This document shows positions 44,198-56,692 of a stretch of DNA of 64,000 nucleotides, piece after piece. The notes beneath the pieces are model-generated. The model searched no databases. It saw only the letters and a list, made by a program, of their open reading frames with translations, and was not told where the DNA came from. The stretch is from Symsagittifera roscoffensis (lineage: Eukaryota > Xenacoelomorpha > Acoela > Convolutidae), in the NCBI RefSeq assembly GCF_963678635.1, contig NC_087064.1:21688509-21752508 (forward strand), given 5' to 3'. Numbering within the stretch: the first letter of the stretch is position 1; the number at the start of each line of letters is the position of its first letter. The position numbers and the translations under genes were made by a program.

Positions 44198-45360
44198 GTC
44201 GCTCGAACTTGGGTATTTTGTTGATCAAAGAGCTGTTTAGATGTAGTACCGGTGTGATACATGTGATTGCATTGAGAGAGCGTTTAAACAGTGTTCGATC
44301 TTCAGTTTGCCGTTGTAAGAGAAAGACTGAGGAAAGCGAAGGCCCAAATGCTTAAGAACAGGGTGGTCCAGACAGCTCAAAGTCCGACTGCGGTTGGCTT
44401 TGTTCTAATCGAGTGAACACTTACTTTTGGAGAAATCCGATCGTAGGAGTGATCAGTCTTCGGATTGATCCGGTTCTTTTACTGGTGTATCTGTCAGATC
44501 CTTAGGGACTGGATAGAACACTTAAAGCAAGTCGCTCGAACTTGGGTATTATGTTGATCAAAGAGCTGTTTAGATGTAGTACCGGTGTGATACATGTGAT
44601 TGCATTGAGAGAGCGTTTAAACAGTGTTCGATCTTCAGTTTGCCGTTGTAAGAGAAAGACTGAGGAAAGCGAAGGCCCAAATGCTTAAGAACAGGGTGGT
44701 CCAGACAGCTCAAAGTCCGACTGCGGTTGGCTTTGTTCTAATCGAGTGAACACTTACTTTTGGAGAAATCCGATCGTAGGAGTGATCAGTCTTCGGATTG
44801 ATCCGGTTCTTTTACTGGTGTATCTGTCAGATCCTTAGGGACTGGATAGAACACTTAAAGCAAGTCGCTCGAACTTGGGTATTCTGTTGATCAAAGAGCT
44901 GTTTAGATGTAGTACCGGTGTGATACATGTGATTGCATTGAGAGAGCGTTTAAACAGTGTTCGATCTTCAGTTTGCCGTTGTAAGAGAAAGACTGAGGAA
45001 AGCGAAGGCCCAAATGCTTAAGAACAGGGTGGTCCGGACAGGTCAAAGTCCGACTGCGGTTGGCTTTGTTCTATTCGAGTGAACACTTACTTTTGGAGAA
45101 ATCCGATCGTAGGAGTGATCAGTCTTCGGATTGATCCGGTTCTTTTACTGGTGTATCTGTCAGATCCTTAGGGACTGGATAGAACACTTAAAGCAAGTCG
45201 CTCGAACTTGGGTATTCTGTTGATCAAAGAGCTGTTCAGATGTAGTACCGGTGTGATACATGTGATTGCATTGAGAGAGCGTTTAAACAGTGTTCGATCT
45301 TCAGTTTGCCGTCGTTAGAGAAAGACTAAGGAAAGCGAAGGCCCAAATGCTAAAAAACAG
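44198..45360 (+). repeat. 333-bp tandem repeat, 3.5 copies, next to 28S fragment
   Basis: Unit starts (gtcgctcgaacttgggtatt) lie at 44198, 44531, 44864 and 45197, each exactly 333 bases apart; the fourth unit stops near 45360. Units differ by only a few bases. Part of another unit (gactgagaaaagcgagggcc) lies at 43918-43965 directly before the 28S fragment. By position this resembles intergenic-spacer subrepeats of rDNA. Confidence 0.95.
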
Positions 45361-48300
45361 CATTCATTGTTCATTGTGGATCGTATTTACGCTCCGGTGT
45401 TAAAAAATGCGTAAAAAATCTCAGTAAAGAAGGCGAGAGACGAAAACGAAATTTCTGGAAAGCCTTGTTGAACTCTACCAAGATAAGCCGATCAAAGTGC
45501 TGATCAAATATCTGAACGACATGTTTAGCTGCCGGAAACTAGAACAGTTATCAAGCTTCTCTAAGAAGAGCTCAAACAATTGTTGGTAAGCCGTAAATTG
45601 CTAGAGAAAAAAAGCTCCCAAGAATGCTTGCACTTTTGTATGAAAGCCTTGAGCTACTAAAGAAGACCAGAAGCTCCCAAGAATATGTAACGCTGTAATG
45701 CTGGGAAACGAAAATCTTTCAAGTATGTGTCAGGTGGTCCAGGAATTGCATCTAATCCATTCGCTGAAGAGAATTTAAGAGATGCCTAATTTGATTTTGA
45801 GCAGGCTGTGGCTAACGAGTTTTGGGTAGAGCGAGTGACAGAGACAAAAGTTTGACAGCTGAACATTTGCGGCTGGCCCTGATACTGGAGGAACGAGTGG
45901 ACGAACCCTCGGTTTCCGTATTTGAGCGGATTTGTGAGCTTAGAGTGTGGTACTTAGGGCGGTCTCTTAAAAACTAACTAGGTTACGATGTGGGATTTCA
46001 GGAAATCTTTGTAGTCCGAATCCGAATACGGGCCTGATCTGGAACATAAGCGCTGAAGTCAGGCAAGATTTGAATATCGATGAGAAATTGCAGTTTTCGG
46101 CCATAATATGTCGCTTGTTAGCGTTGAGGACATTACATCAAGATGAAACCGTCTGAGGGGAATTTCTCAACAAACAGATTGGATGAAAAAGCGTGTGTAT
46201 GCGAGATGAAATAACTGCGGACCGCTACCGATTGACGCAGTTAAATTTAATGACTGACTCAGACCTTTACAGAATGGGCAGCTCGTTGAAATATTGGAAC
46301 ATCTGGAGCAAGCGCATAAGCTGGTAACGTTTTTTATTGTGAAAATTTTCCCCTGAGCCTTACAGACGAAGCAGTATAGGTACTACGGACGAAAAAGACG
46401 AACCGCGTCAGGTGATAATGGAAAAGTAATAGATGTATGAAGCTTCTGGATACAGAAGGGGGAACGCATGTCAACCTGCTACGCTTGTGATCCTCAGCAC
46501 AGATGTCATGGTACCCAAAAAAAACCTGGTGTTGGTTTAGGACGTTGGAGAGCTGTCTTCCATGGGGTTTTCAGACCAGACCCAATCCGTATCCATATTG
46601 GCAATGAGTGTCATGCTAGCAGTTAGTTGGATTTGGGCTCACACCAGCACAAACAACCACTAAATCTCAATACCTACTTCCGAACGATCAGGAACCATGT
46701 TGTACTACCCTGTTGCAAAGAAAGAAAGGTGGATCAAGAAAGTTGGGGCACAGCGGCAACTCTGTTGAATTACTACCAGAAGTCCTGGAAGAGAGTGAAG
46801 AGATGGAAGAGAGTCTTGCTGTTCCACAGGATGAAACCATGGAACATTGAGGAAAAGACAACAAAGAAGACGTGAAGAACAGTAGATGAAAGCTTTAAAA
46901 AATTTTTGTGCGATGAAAACTCGTTAAACCGAGCCGAAAAAGATTAAATTTTGAATTTTACATTTCTGTTTTGTTTAATGCTGCTTAGATCAGAAATTTG
47001 TTGTAGTTTTGCTGAATTACTATTCACATTTTTGTTTCTGATTGATTATGCAGGGAGTATATTCACTTATTTAAACCTGACTGGATGTTTCTAATCCGAC
47101 TGGGACAAGTATTTACTTTGTATTTATCCGGCAATGTTTTTTTACTCTTACTCGGAAGGATGAATAACTCAATCTTTCTCTCCAAGCCACAGGGCCTCTT
47201 AGTTTTAATGTTAACGGTAATCAATTTTTTTAAACAAAATTTATGATTCGTGAGTAGTGCTAGATTACTGCTCCAAGTTTCCGAAATAGAATGATAGTGA
47301 AAAAACAAAATTTGTATACAATGTCTTCAGTGTTCAAAAAATGAAATGTAACTGAAACAGATCCTCAAGGTGCACATTTTGTGATAAATTTGAGAAGGCA
47401 GTGCAGATGAAGTACGACGTTCTTTGTGACACAATTGAGAACAAGCTGATACTTTTTAATTTCTGCTGTTGTTTGTAAAGTTTTATAGATCAACGCTGGA
47501 TACTGATTTGACCATTTTTCGTGAACCCGGAGATATAAATTCAATGGAGACCTTGGTGAGGTGGTCCGGAGAAAAAGTGCAATCAGCTAGAAGGCATATT
47601 TGAACCCTCTGAGCAAGCAGTAAGCCTAGATGAAGTCTTTTAGTGCCAAAAATGTGATCAAAAAGAAGTTGGAATAATGTAGAATGAAAAAAATTTAAAA
47701 AAAAAACGCAATTTTTAGGCAATTTCAAACTATAAATTTCATAGCTGGATATCACGTATAATTCAGCCGATTGCAAGAAATAGTTAGCAGTAGATTTTTT
47801 GTATCTTCACTAGAAGCTTCTGGAAAAGACATGTTTGGTTGACAAGCTCGTTAATTTCGAGAGTGAGCGCAAAAGGAAGGTCCAGTGGCAGATCCGAGCA
47901 CTCCAAAATACGAGAATTGATACTTTGACAATGTTAACTGATGCAAGGCCCTAAAAAGTTGGGTTTAGTTCCTTGGATTGTTTTTTTCGGAGCATAATAA
48001 ATTCAGGACGAGGAAAAAGTCAATACATTTTTAACTGTTGTGATAAACTTGTTTGTTGTGCTAAACAAGTTTGTTGCCAAGAGTTATTTGAATGGATATG
48101 AGATGCTTTGCTGAAGCGGATATTTTAAATTGGTCTAGAGAGCTGTTTGTATGCTCGTGGCACTGAAACGACTCCTCGTGATTTGCCAGGATATCAACTG
48201 ATTAACTAGTGTTTCATAAAAAAGAGCTTTTTTTACACTAACGGAAAGCCTTAGAGCTGATTATTTTGACAGCTTTAGATTTTTTGAAGCTTTTCAATTT

Positions 48301-49246
48301 TTCTGTCGACCTCGGGCAGACTCCCATTCCTTAAAAGAGAGCTTGTTGCGCTTTCTTGTCCTCATGTTCTTGTGACAGTCTATAATATTTTGTTGAATTG
48401 TGGCAGCGAAAATCTTCAGAGATCTTTACCAAACCTTAATGAACCATCAGATTTTAGGATCAACCGATTACAGCTGAAGCAATATATACCGAATGCGTGT
48501 TAAGTAACAGAACTGTAGTTGGCGCTTATTGGAACTGCGTAAAATTTTGTTGCTAATCAGTTTATTTGAAATGTATTAGAGTTTCGTCACCAGCATCTTG
48601 CTCGTCTGAGAATGGACTTTTGTCATAGTTTTGTGTGGAATTTGCCTCGTTCATCAGCATATTGTTCAGCGGCAACTTCTATTCTCGAAAAGATTAACAG
48701 GCGACTGGCTAAGGATGAAAATCTGAAAATCTAGCAATTGATTTCGAGGAAAAAAAACAAATGCAGAATGATTTAAATTTGAGAAAGATGAACATTAAGG
48801 TCGTGGAGAGAAGCAGCCAAGTTTCAGTGAGATTTTACGGCGGAAGTTTGCTGCGAATCTACGCAAGAATTCTAGAACTGCAATCACAACAGTTGGAACC
48901 GGAAAGAAACAAAAATTGGTGAAACAGTTGGCAAACCAAAGCAGTTATGAAAGAGTCAATATAAACAAGAAATAGAGAAGAAGCAAAAACAAGGGAGTGA
49001 AATCAATAGCAGTTCGAATGATAACGACGGAAAACTCAAGAGCTAACGTTTTCCACTGTGTTTTTCCTGACAGCTCAAAGAAATCATCGAAACCTGTGGT
49101 TTCTGACTCTAAAGAGTTGTTTACTGACAGTTCAGACCCAATAAATATACAAAAAAAAGTTAAAAACTTTGAAGAAAATTGATTTAATATAGAAAAATAT
49201 AAAATGTCAATTGTTTTCTGTGGAATGCCCGATATCTAATTTTTGT

Positions 49247-49820
49247 ATTTACAGATGCTGATTTAATCAATTGTTGTGAATTTTTATTTCTCACTGAGAC
49301 ATGGGCTATAGATGAAGAGAAAGATGGATTCATTCTAATTGGCGCTACAAAAAGTTGTTTTATCAGTGCTTATAGAACCGATGAAACAGGAGGTGGTTTA
49401 CCTCTGATTTACAACACGAAGTTTCAAGCAACTAAGATCGCCAGTTTCGAAAATGAATGAGTAGCATTTTTGGTATTAAAAAGTCATGGCAGGCAGAGAT
49501 TCGACCACTGGCGGAACCTTTCGTTGCTTTTTTGTCTGGTTTTCTTAATCTATTAACGCATTATCGCTCGTGTTTCGAAACATTTTTTGTTCTTGGTTAA
49601 TATTTTTTCTAATAGTCATTCTGAAAAATCTACGACTATGAAACAGCAAATTTTCTCGGCGTCATGATCGAGGCAGGAGTTAAAAAGATGGTGTGTTTTC
49701 GCACTCATCAAAATGCCGCCTTGTACATATACTTTATCAAACTTTGAGTTCGCCGCGTGTGAGCATAATTGAAATTTATGTTGGAAATTGTAAACTCAGT
49801 GATTTTTACCTGCTTTCTTT
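49247..49820 (+). pseudogene. LINE endonuclease (APE) remnant, unit 1
   Basis: On the plus strand DADLINCCEFLFLTETW (49256-49303) holds the 'LTETW' active-site Glu motif of LINE AP-endonucleases. It is followed by 'AYRTDETGGGLPLIYNTKF' (the conserved 'R....GGGv..l' region) and, further down, 'PTHQ..A'-type and 'SD.Y' segments. The C-terminal catalytic His of SDH is replaced (SDFY, near 49799-49810). Stops interrupt the frame, so it is dead. Confidence 0.7.
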
Positions 49821-50234
49821 TCTGAGAATTTCGAAAAACAAAGATCCCAAATAACTATTTGTTTGTGGAAACAAAAATGTGCTCGTAGTGCCAGCGCACT
49901 CGGAATGGATATTATGGAATTGAAGACACGTTTTTTATCTAGTTTTGTAGTCACGCATTGAAAAACATAGAAAAGACGTTGTCAATACACCGCCTTTTTA
50001 TGAAAACGGTTTGCAAAGAAAGTCTAAATTTTGTTGATGATGATAGAGTGGCTCAGAACTGTCTATGAAAAAGAGCGGAATGGCCGAAGAAAACCGATTA
50101 CTCGACTCAGAGTTTGTCAAAATTCAAGCACGATGCTTTCGTTCTTTTAGAGACTCTCAAAAAAGCGCTGCTTCTTTCTGCAGAGCGTATGTGCCGCTAG
50201 TAACTCCAAGCTGTTCTACAAAAAAAGAAATTAT

Positions 50235-50549
50235 GTGATCAAGCGACAACACAGTTGCGTTATGCCTACGTCAATATCTGAAAATTTAGCGGAAAGTCTT
50301 TTAATGAGAGACTTTTATTGTTTTTGTTGCCACAAGAAATATCTGGATCTTAAACATTCGGTCATCGCTCATAAATTTCCTCAAATTAAGCGTGATCATT
50401 TGGATGCGCTGTTTGCAAGTACCTCGACAACGGCAGAAGGTTATCTTGATTTCAAAACAATCAAAGCTGTCTTTTTTGCAGATAACTTGCTGAAAGTACA
50501 TCGAAGGTATCTAGCTGCGATGAGTGATAGAGAAAAAATGATCTATTAG
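50235..50549 (+). pseudogene. LINE ORF2 fragment between endonuclease and RT, unit 1
   Basis: 104 codons including SISENLAESLLMRDF and 'FPQIKRDHLDALFASTST'. In CR1/L2 LINEs the segment before the RT reads 'l....A..F..fF..K+..I', and the same sequence is present in a different frame in unit 2 (55460-55700). The ORF's openness is partly accidental. No enzyme activity is implied. Confidence 0.4.
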
Positions 50550-53500
50550 TTCGTATTGATCTCAGCACTGCCTGATTTTCTGCAGTCATTTTGATTTTCT
50601 GCTGTTGATTATCTGAGTTCGGTTTTCTATTATTGTCAAGGATCGATCAAGAAAAAATTCGAACGATATGTTTAGCTACCGGAGTTTCTGGAGAGCCTTG
50701 TTGAACTCTACCAAGATAAGCCGATCAAAGTGCGAAAGATTTGAACGACATGTTTAGCTACCGGAAACTAGAATAGTCATCAAGCTTCTCTAAGAAGATC
50801 TCAAACAATTGTTGGTAAGCCGTAAATTGTTAGAGAAAAGAAGCTCCCAAGAATGCTTGCACATTTGTATGAAAGCCTTGAGCTACTAAAGAAGACCAAA
50901 AGCTCCCTAGAATATGGAAAGCTGTAACGCTGGGACATGAAAATCGCGGTCCAGGAATTGTATTTACTCATTCGTTGAAGAGGATTTAAGAGATGCCTAA
51001 TTTGATTGTGAGCAGGCTGTGGTTCACGAATTTTGGGTAGAGCGAGTGACAGAGACAAAATCTTGTTAGCTGAACATTTGCGGCTGGCCCTGATACTGGA
51101 GGAACGAGTGGACGAACCCTCGGTTCCGTATTTGAGCAAATTCGTGAGCTTAGAGTGTGGTTCTTAGGGCGGTCTCTTAAAAACTAACTAGGTTACGATG
51201 TGGGATTTCAGGAAATTTTTGTAGTCCAAATCCGAATACGGGCCTGACCTGGGACGTAAGCGCTGAAGTCAGGCAAGATTTGAATATCGATGAGAAATTG
51301 CAGTTTTCGGCCGTAATATATCGCTTGTTAGCGTTGACGACATTAAATCAAGATGAAACCGTTCGAGGGGACTTTCTCAACGAACAGATTGGTTGAAAAT
51401 GCGTGTGTATGCGAGATGGAATTGATTGTGGTTCGCTACCGATTGACGCAGTTAAATTTACTGACTGACTTAGAATTTTACAGAATGGTCAGCTCGTTGA
51501 AATATTGGAACATCTGGAGCAAGCGCATAGGCTGGTAACGTTTTTTAGTGTGAAATTTTTCCCCTGAGCCTCACAGACGGAGCAGTAAAGACACTACCGA
51601 CGAAAAAGACGAACCGCGTCAGGTGATATTGGAAAAGTAATTGATGTATGAAGCTTCTGGATACAGAAGGGGGAACGCATGTCAACCTGCTACGCTGGTG
51701 ATCCTTAGCAGAGACGTCGTGGTGCCCAAAAAAACCTGGTGTTGGTTTAGGATGTTGGAGAGCTGTTTTCCATAGGTTTTCAGACCAGACCCACTCCGTA
51801 TCCATATTGGCAATGAGTGCCATGTTAGCAGTTAGGTGGATTTGGGCTCACACCAGCACAAAACAACCACTAAATCGCAATACCTTATTCCGAACAATCG
51901 AGAACCATGTTGTACTACCCTGTTGTCAAGAAAGAAAGGTGGATCAAGAAAGTTGGGGCACAGCAGCAACTCTGTTGAATTACTACCAGAAGTCCTGGAA
52001 GAGAGAGAAGAGATGGAAGAGAGTGTTGATCTTCCACAGGATGAAACCATGGAACAATGAGGACCAGACAACAAAGAAGACGTGAAGAACAGTAGATGAA
52101 ATCTTTGAAATTTTTTTGTGCAATGAAAACTCGTTCAACCGAGCCAAAAAAGATTAAATTTTGAATTTTACATTTCTGTTTTGTTTAATGCTGCTTAGAC
52201 CAGAAATTTGTTGTAGTGTTGCTGAATTACAATTCACATTTTTGTTACTGATTGATTATGCAGGGAGTATATTCACTTAGTTAAACCTGACTGGATGTTT
52301 CTAATCCTACTGGGACAAGTATTTACTTTGTATTGATCTGGCAATGTTTTTTATTTCTCACTCGGAAGGATGAATGACTCAATCTTTCTCTCCAAGCCAC
52401 AGGGCCTCTTAGTTTCAATGTTTACGGTAATCCAATTTTTTTCAACGAAATTTATGCTTCGTGAGTAGTGCTAGATTACTGCTCCAATTTTCCGAAATAG
52501 AATGATAGTGAAAAAACAAAATTAGTATACAATGTCTTCATGATTCAAAAAATGAAATGTAACTGAAACAGAACCTCAAGGTGCACATTTTGTGATAAAT
52601 TTGAGAAGGCAGTGCAGATGAAGTACTACAGTTTTTGTGACACGATGACAATTGAGATCAAGCTGATACTTTTTAATTTCTGCTGTGTTTTGTAAAGTTT
52701 TATAGATCATTGCTGGATACTGATTTGACCATTTTTCGTGAACCCGGAGATATAAATTCAATGGGGACATTGGTGAGGTGGTCCGGAGAAAAAATGGCAA
52801 TCATATAGAAGGCACATTTGAACCCTCTGAGCAAGCAGTAAACCTGGATGAAGACTTTTAGTGCCAAAATTGTGATCAAAAAGAAGTTGGAATATTATAG
52901 AAAGAAGAAAATATGAAAAACCACAACTCTTAGACAATTTCAAACTATAAATCTAATAGCCGGAATTGATACTTTGACATTGTTAGTTGATGCAAGGCAC
53001 TGAAAAGTTGGGTTTAGTTCCTTTGATTGTTTTTTTTGGAGCATAATTAATTCAGGGCGAGGAAAAAGTCAATACATCTCTAACTGTTGTGATAAACTTG
53101 TTTGTTGTGATAAACAAATTTGTTGTCAAGAGTTATTCGAATGGATATGAGAAGCTTTGCTGAAACGGTTATTTTAATTTGGGGTAGATATATGTTTGTA
53201 TGCTCGTGGCATTGAAACGACTCCTCGTGATTTGCCAGGATATCAACTGATTAACTAGTGTTTCATAAGAAAGAGCTTTTATTCACACCACCGGAAAGCC
53301 TTACAGCTGATTATTTTGACAGCTTTAGATTTTTTGAAGCTTTTCAATTTTTCTGTCGACCTCGGGCAGACTCCCAGTCGTTAAAAGAGAGCTTGTTGCG
53401 CTTGGTTGTCCTCATGTTCTTGTGACAATCTATAATATTTTGTTGAATTGTGGCAGCGAAAATCTTCAGAGATCTTCACCAAACCTTAATGAACCATCAG

Positions 53501-54405
53501 ATTTTAGGATCAAGCGATTACAGCTGAAGCAATATATACCGAATGCGTGTTAAGTAACAGAACTGTAGTTGGCGCTTATTGGAATTGCGGAAAATTTTGT
53601 TGCTAATTAGTTTATTTGAACTGAATTATTGTTTCGTCACCAGCATTTTGCTCGTCTGAGAATGGACTTTTGTCATGGTTTTGTATGGAATTGGCCTCGT
53701 TCATCAGCAATCTGTTCAACGGCAACTTCTGTGGTATTCTCGAAAAGATCAACAGGCGACTGGCTATGGATGAAAATCTGAAAATCTAGCAATTGATGTC
53801 GAGGAAAAAAACAAATGCAGAATGATTTAATTTTGAGAGGATGAAAATTAAGGTCGTGGAGAGAAGCAGCCAAGTTTCAGTGAGATTTTATGGCGGAAGT
53901 TTGCTGCGAATCTACGCAAAATTTCTAGAACTGCAATCACATCAGTTGGAACCGGAAAGAAACAAAAATTGGTAAAACAGTCGGCAAACCAAAGCAGTTA
54001 TGAAAGAATCAAGTTAAACAAGGAATAGAGAGTACCTGAAAAACTGAAAAACGTCAACCAAAAATTTTTTGTTAAGGAGTCATTTGTAGTTTGGTAAATA
54101 AAACACCTTAGTAACTTCCCAGGTATTGATTGACCCTTGCAAAAACAAGGGAGTGAGTTCAATAGCAGTTCGAATGATAAGGACGGAAAACTCAAGAGCT
54201 AACGATTTCCACTCTGTGTTTCCTGATAACTCAAAGAAATCATCAAAACCTGTGATTTCTGACTCAAAAGAGTTGTTTGCTGACAGTTCGGACTCAATAA
54301 AGATACAAAAAAGTGGTTAAAAAATTTGAAGAAAATTGATTTAAAAGTAGAAAAGAGTAAAATGTCAATCGTTTTCTGTAAAATGTGCGATATCTAATTT
54401 TTGTA

Positions 54406-54990
54406 TTTACAGATTCTGATTCAATCAGTTGTTGAGAATTTTTATTTCTCACCGAGACATGGGTTATAGATGAAGAGAAAGATGAGTTCATTCTAATTGG
54501 CTCTACGAAAAGTCGTTTTATCAAGGCTAATAGAAACGATGAAGCAGGAGGTGGCTCACATCTGATTTACAACTCGAAGTATCAAGCAACTAAGATCGCC
54601 AGTTTCGAAAATGAATGAGTAACATTTATGGTATTGAAAAGTCATGGCAGGCAGAGATTCGATTATGCTTTGCCTGCTTTGTCGACCACTGGCGGAACCT
54701 TTCGTTGCTTTTTTGTCTGTTTTTCTTAATCTATTAACGCATTATCGCTTGTATTTCGAATCATTTTTTGTTCTTGGTTTTTACTTTTTCTAATAGTCAT
54801 TCTGAAAATTCTACGACAATGCAACAGCAAATTTTCTTGGCGTCTTGATCGAGGCAGGAGTTAAAAAGGTGGTGTCTGTTCGCACCCATCAAAATGCCGC
54901 CTTTTACATATAGTTTATCAAACTTTGAGTTCGCCGCGTATGAGCATAATCGAAACTTTTGTTGTAAATTTTAGTCTCAGTGATCATTAC
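54406..54990 (+). pseudogene. LINE endonuclease (APE) remnant, unit 2
   Basis: Same domain as in unit 1, with 'FLTETW'-equivalent decayed to a Pro-Arg reading. It keeps 'NFLGVLIEAGVKKVVSVRTH' followed by QNAAF (54818-54908, equivalent to 'fl.ll...gl.Q.v..PTH..g..LDl') and SDHY at 54979-54990 (catalytic Asp-His). Frame changes and stops are present. Absent from the third unit because of the ~715-bp deletion. Confidence 0.65.
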
Positions 54991-55138
54991 CTGCTTTCTT
55001 TTCTGAGAATTGCGAAAAACAAAGATCCCAAATAACTATTTGTTTGTGGAAACAAAAACGTGCTCGTAGTGCTAGCGCACTCGGAATGGATATTATGGAA
55101 TTGAAGACACGTTTTTTATCTAGTATTGTAGTCACGTT

Positions 55139-55381
55139 TTGAAAAACATAGAAAATACGTTGTCAAAACACCGCCTTTTTATGAAAACGGTTTGCAAAGA
55201 AAGTCTAAACTTGGTTGATGAGGATGGAGTGGCTCAGAACTGTCTAGGAAAAATAGCGGAAAGGCCAAAGAAAACCGTTTACTCGACTCAAGTGTTGTCA
55301 AAATTCAAGCACGATGCTCTCGTTCTTCTAGAGACTCTCAAAAAAGCGCTGCTTCTTTGTGCAAAACCTATGTGCCGCTAG
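55139..55381 (+). pseudogene. LINE ORF2 post-endonuclease linker, unit A
   Basis: 80 codons: 'LSKHRLFMKTVCKESLN' and 'ERPKKTVYSTQVLSKFKHDA', matching the 'l...aP.k......r....w.+.......+R...r' linker that follows the endonuclease in CR1/L2 LINEs. A near-identical copy is at 59655-59897. Confidence 0.5.
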
Positions 55382-55997
55382 TAATTCCAAGCTGTTCTAC
55401 AAGTAAAGTAATTATTTGATCATGTGACAATGCAGTTGCGTTATGCCCACGGCAATCTCTGAAAATTTAGCGGAAAGTTTGCACGCTTCTTTTAATGAGA
55501 GACTTTTATTGTTTTTGTTGCCACAAGAAATATCTGGATCTTAAACGTCCGGCCGGTCGTCGCTCGTGAATTATTCTGCCAGTTTCCTCAAATTAAGCGT
55601 TATCATTTGGATGCGCTGGTTGCAAGTACCTCGACAGTGGCAGATAGTTATCTTGACTTCAAAACAATCAAAACTGTCTTTTTTTGCAGATAACTTGTTA
55701 AAATGTTTCATTTTTTCTTTTAAAACCGACCAAGTTCGAGACCTGCTGAAGGTTGACCACATATCACTATTTTTGAAAAAGCATCACTGAAAAACGATGA
55801 AATCAGCAATTTTCAAAAAATCACGTTTCTATTTTCATCAAGATTCTTAAAGATTTGATACAACATCTTCTTGATAGTTGTTTGTTTGACTCCAAAAAGT
55901 CGGCCTAATTATCTTGACTTTCAACTGAAACGCCCTGCTGAAAGTACATCGAAGGTATCTAGCTGCGATGAGCGATAGAGAAAAAATGATCTACTGC

Positions 55998-56390
55998 CTG
56001 ATTTTCTGCTGTCAATTTGATTTTCTGCTGTTGATTATCTGCGGTCGGTTCTCTATTATTGTCAAAGATCGATCAAGAAAAAATTGTTCTATCAGTTTGC
56101 ATTGACCTCAGCAGTATCTTTAATTTGCTGCTGCCAATTTGATTTTCTGCTGTTAATTTTATTTTGTCAATTTTTGTTGCCAATGAAATAAACGTTCTTT
56201 TGGTTTGAATTGACCTCATCAGTGCCCCATTTTTTGCTGCCAATTTGATTTTCTGATGTTGGTTTTCTGCCGTCACTTTTCTATTGTCAAGGATGGATAC
56301 AGAAAAAATGTTTTTTTTTAACAAATGTCAAACTTTCTGCTGTAAATTCGATTTTCTGAATATTGATTTTCCGCTCTCACTTTTTTTGTC
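55998..56390 (+). repeat. Degenerate 'tgctgccaatttgattttctg' tandem repeat inside the LINE
   Basis: The phrases 'caatttgattttctgctgtt', 'ttctattattgtcaa(a/g)gat' and 'ttgacctcatcagt' recur about every 110-150 bases, three to four times. It lies where the first part of the RT should be, so it has replaced coding sequence. It is duplicated at 60526-60925. Confidence 0.7.
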
Positions 56391-56446
56391 ATTTTTGAAA
56401 AGTATTCACTTTGTTTTAAAATTATTGGACCAATATTCCTGACGTT

Positions 56447-56692
56447 GTGATATGTGAAGGTAGAAAATCGGCGAATCGAAAAATGAAGAAAAGGTTGCCA
56501 GCATGCACCGTACTGGGAACTCTCCTATTCATTATTGAGCTTCTCGATGTTGGCGATGTACTGAAAGAGATGAATGTGCCATACTACCAGCATGCTGATG
56601 ACAGCCAATCGATCTGTGAGTCTCCCCAAGGTGATAATCAGAAAAATTTTCAGTTCGTTGAAAGTGTTTGGTGCCGTAGGACAAGCCCTTAA
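56447..56692 (+). pseudogene. LINE reverse transcriptase fragment, unit A
   Basis: 82 codons. Residues 17-30 (LPACTVLGTLLFII) match the 'vPQGSvLGPLLF' RT motif, and residues 49-52 (HADD, 56591-56602) match the catalytic YADD box; 'SQSI' follows as in 'DDTQLY'. Gln-Gly of the PQG motif and Tyr of the catalytic box are substituted. About 20 residues after the box the frame ends. CR1/L2-type by motif spacing. Confidence 0.8.

Larger units (their letters stand above)
45449..50683 (+). mobile_element. Tandem unit 1: LINE copy lacking its 3' end
   Basis: About 5235 bases that align with 50684-56075 from end to end (both start 'tttctgga(a/g)agccttgttg'). Coding remnants: an ORF1-like coiled coil near 48600-48980, and an AP-endonuclease of a CR1/L2-type LINE at 49247-49820 (see separate entry). 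The reverse transcriptase region found in unit 2 is missing. Compared with unit 2 it has an extra ~165 bases near 47750-47930 and lacks ~245 bases after 50490. The 45.8-46.9-kb part has broken coding-like stretches I cannot assign. Confidence 0.65.
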
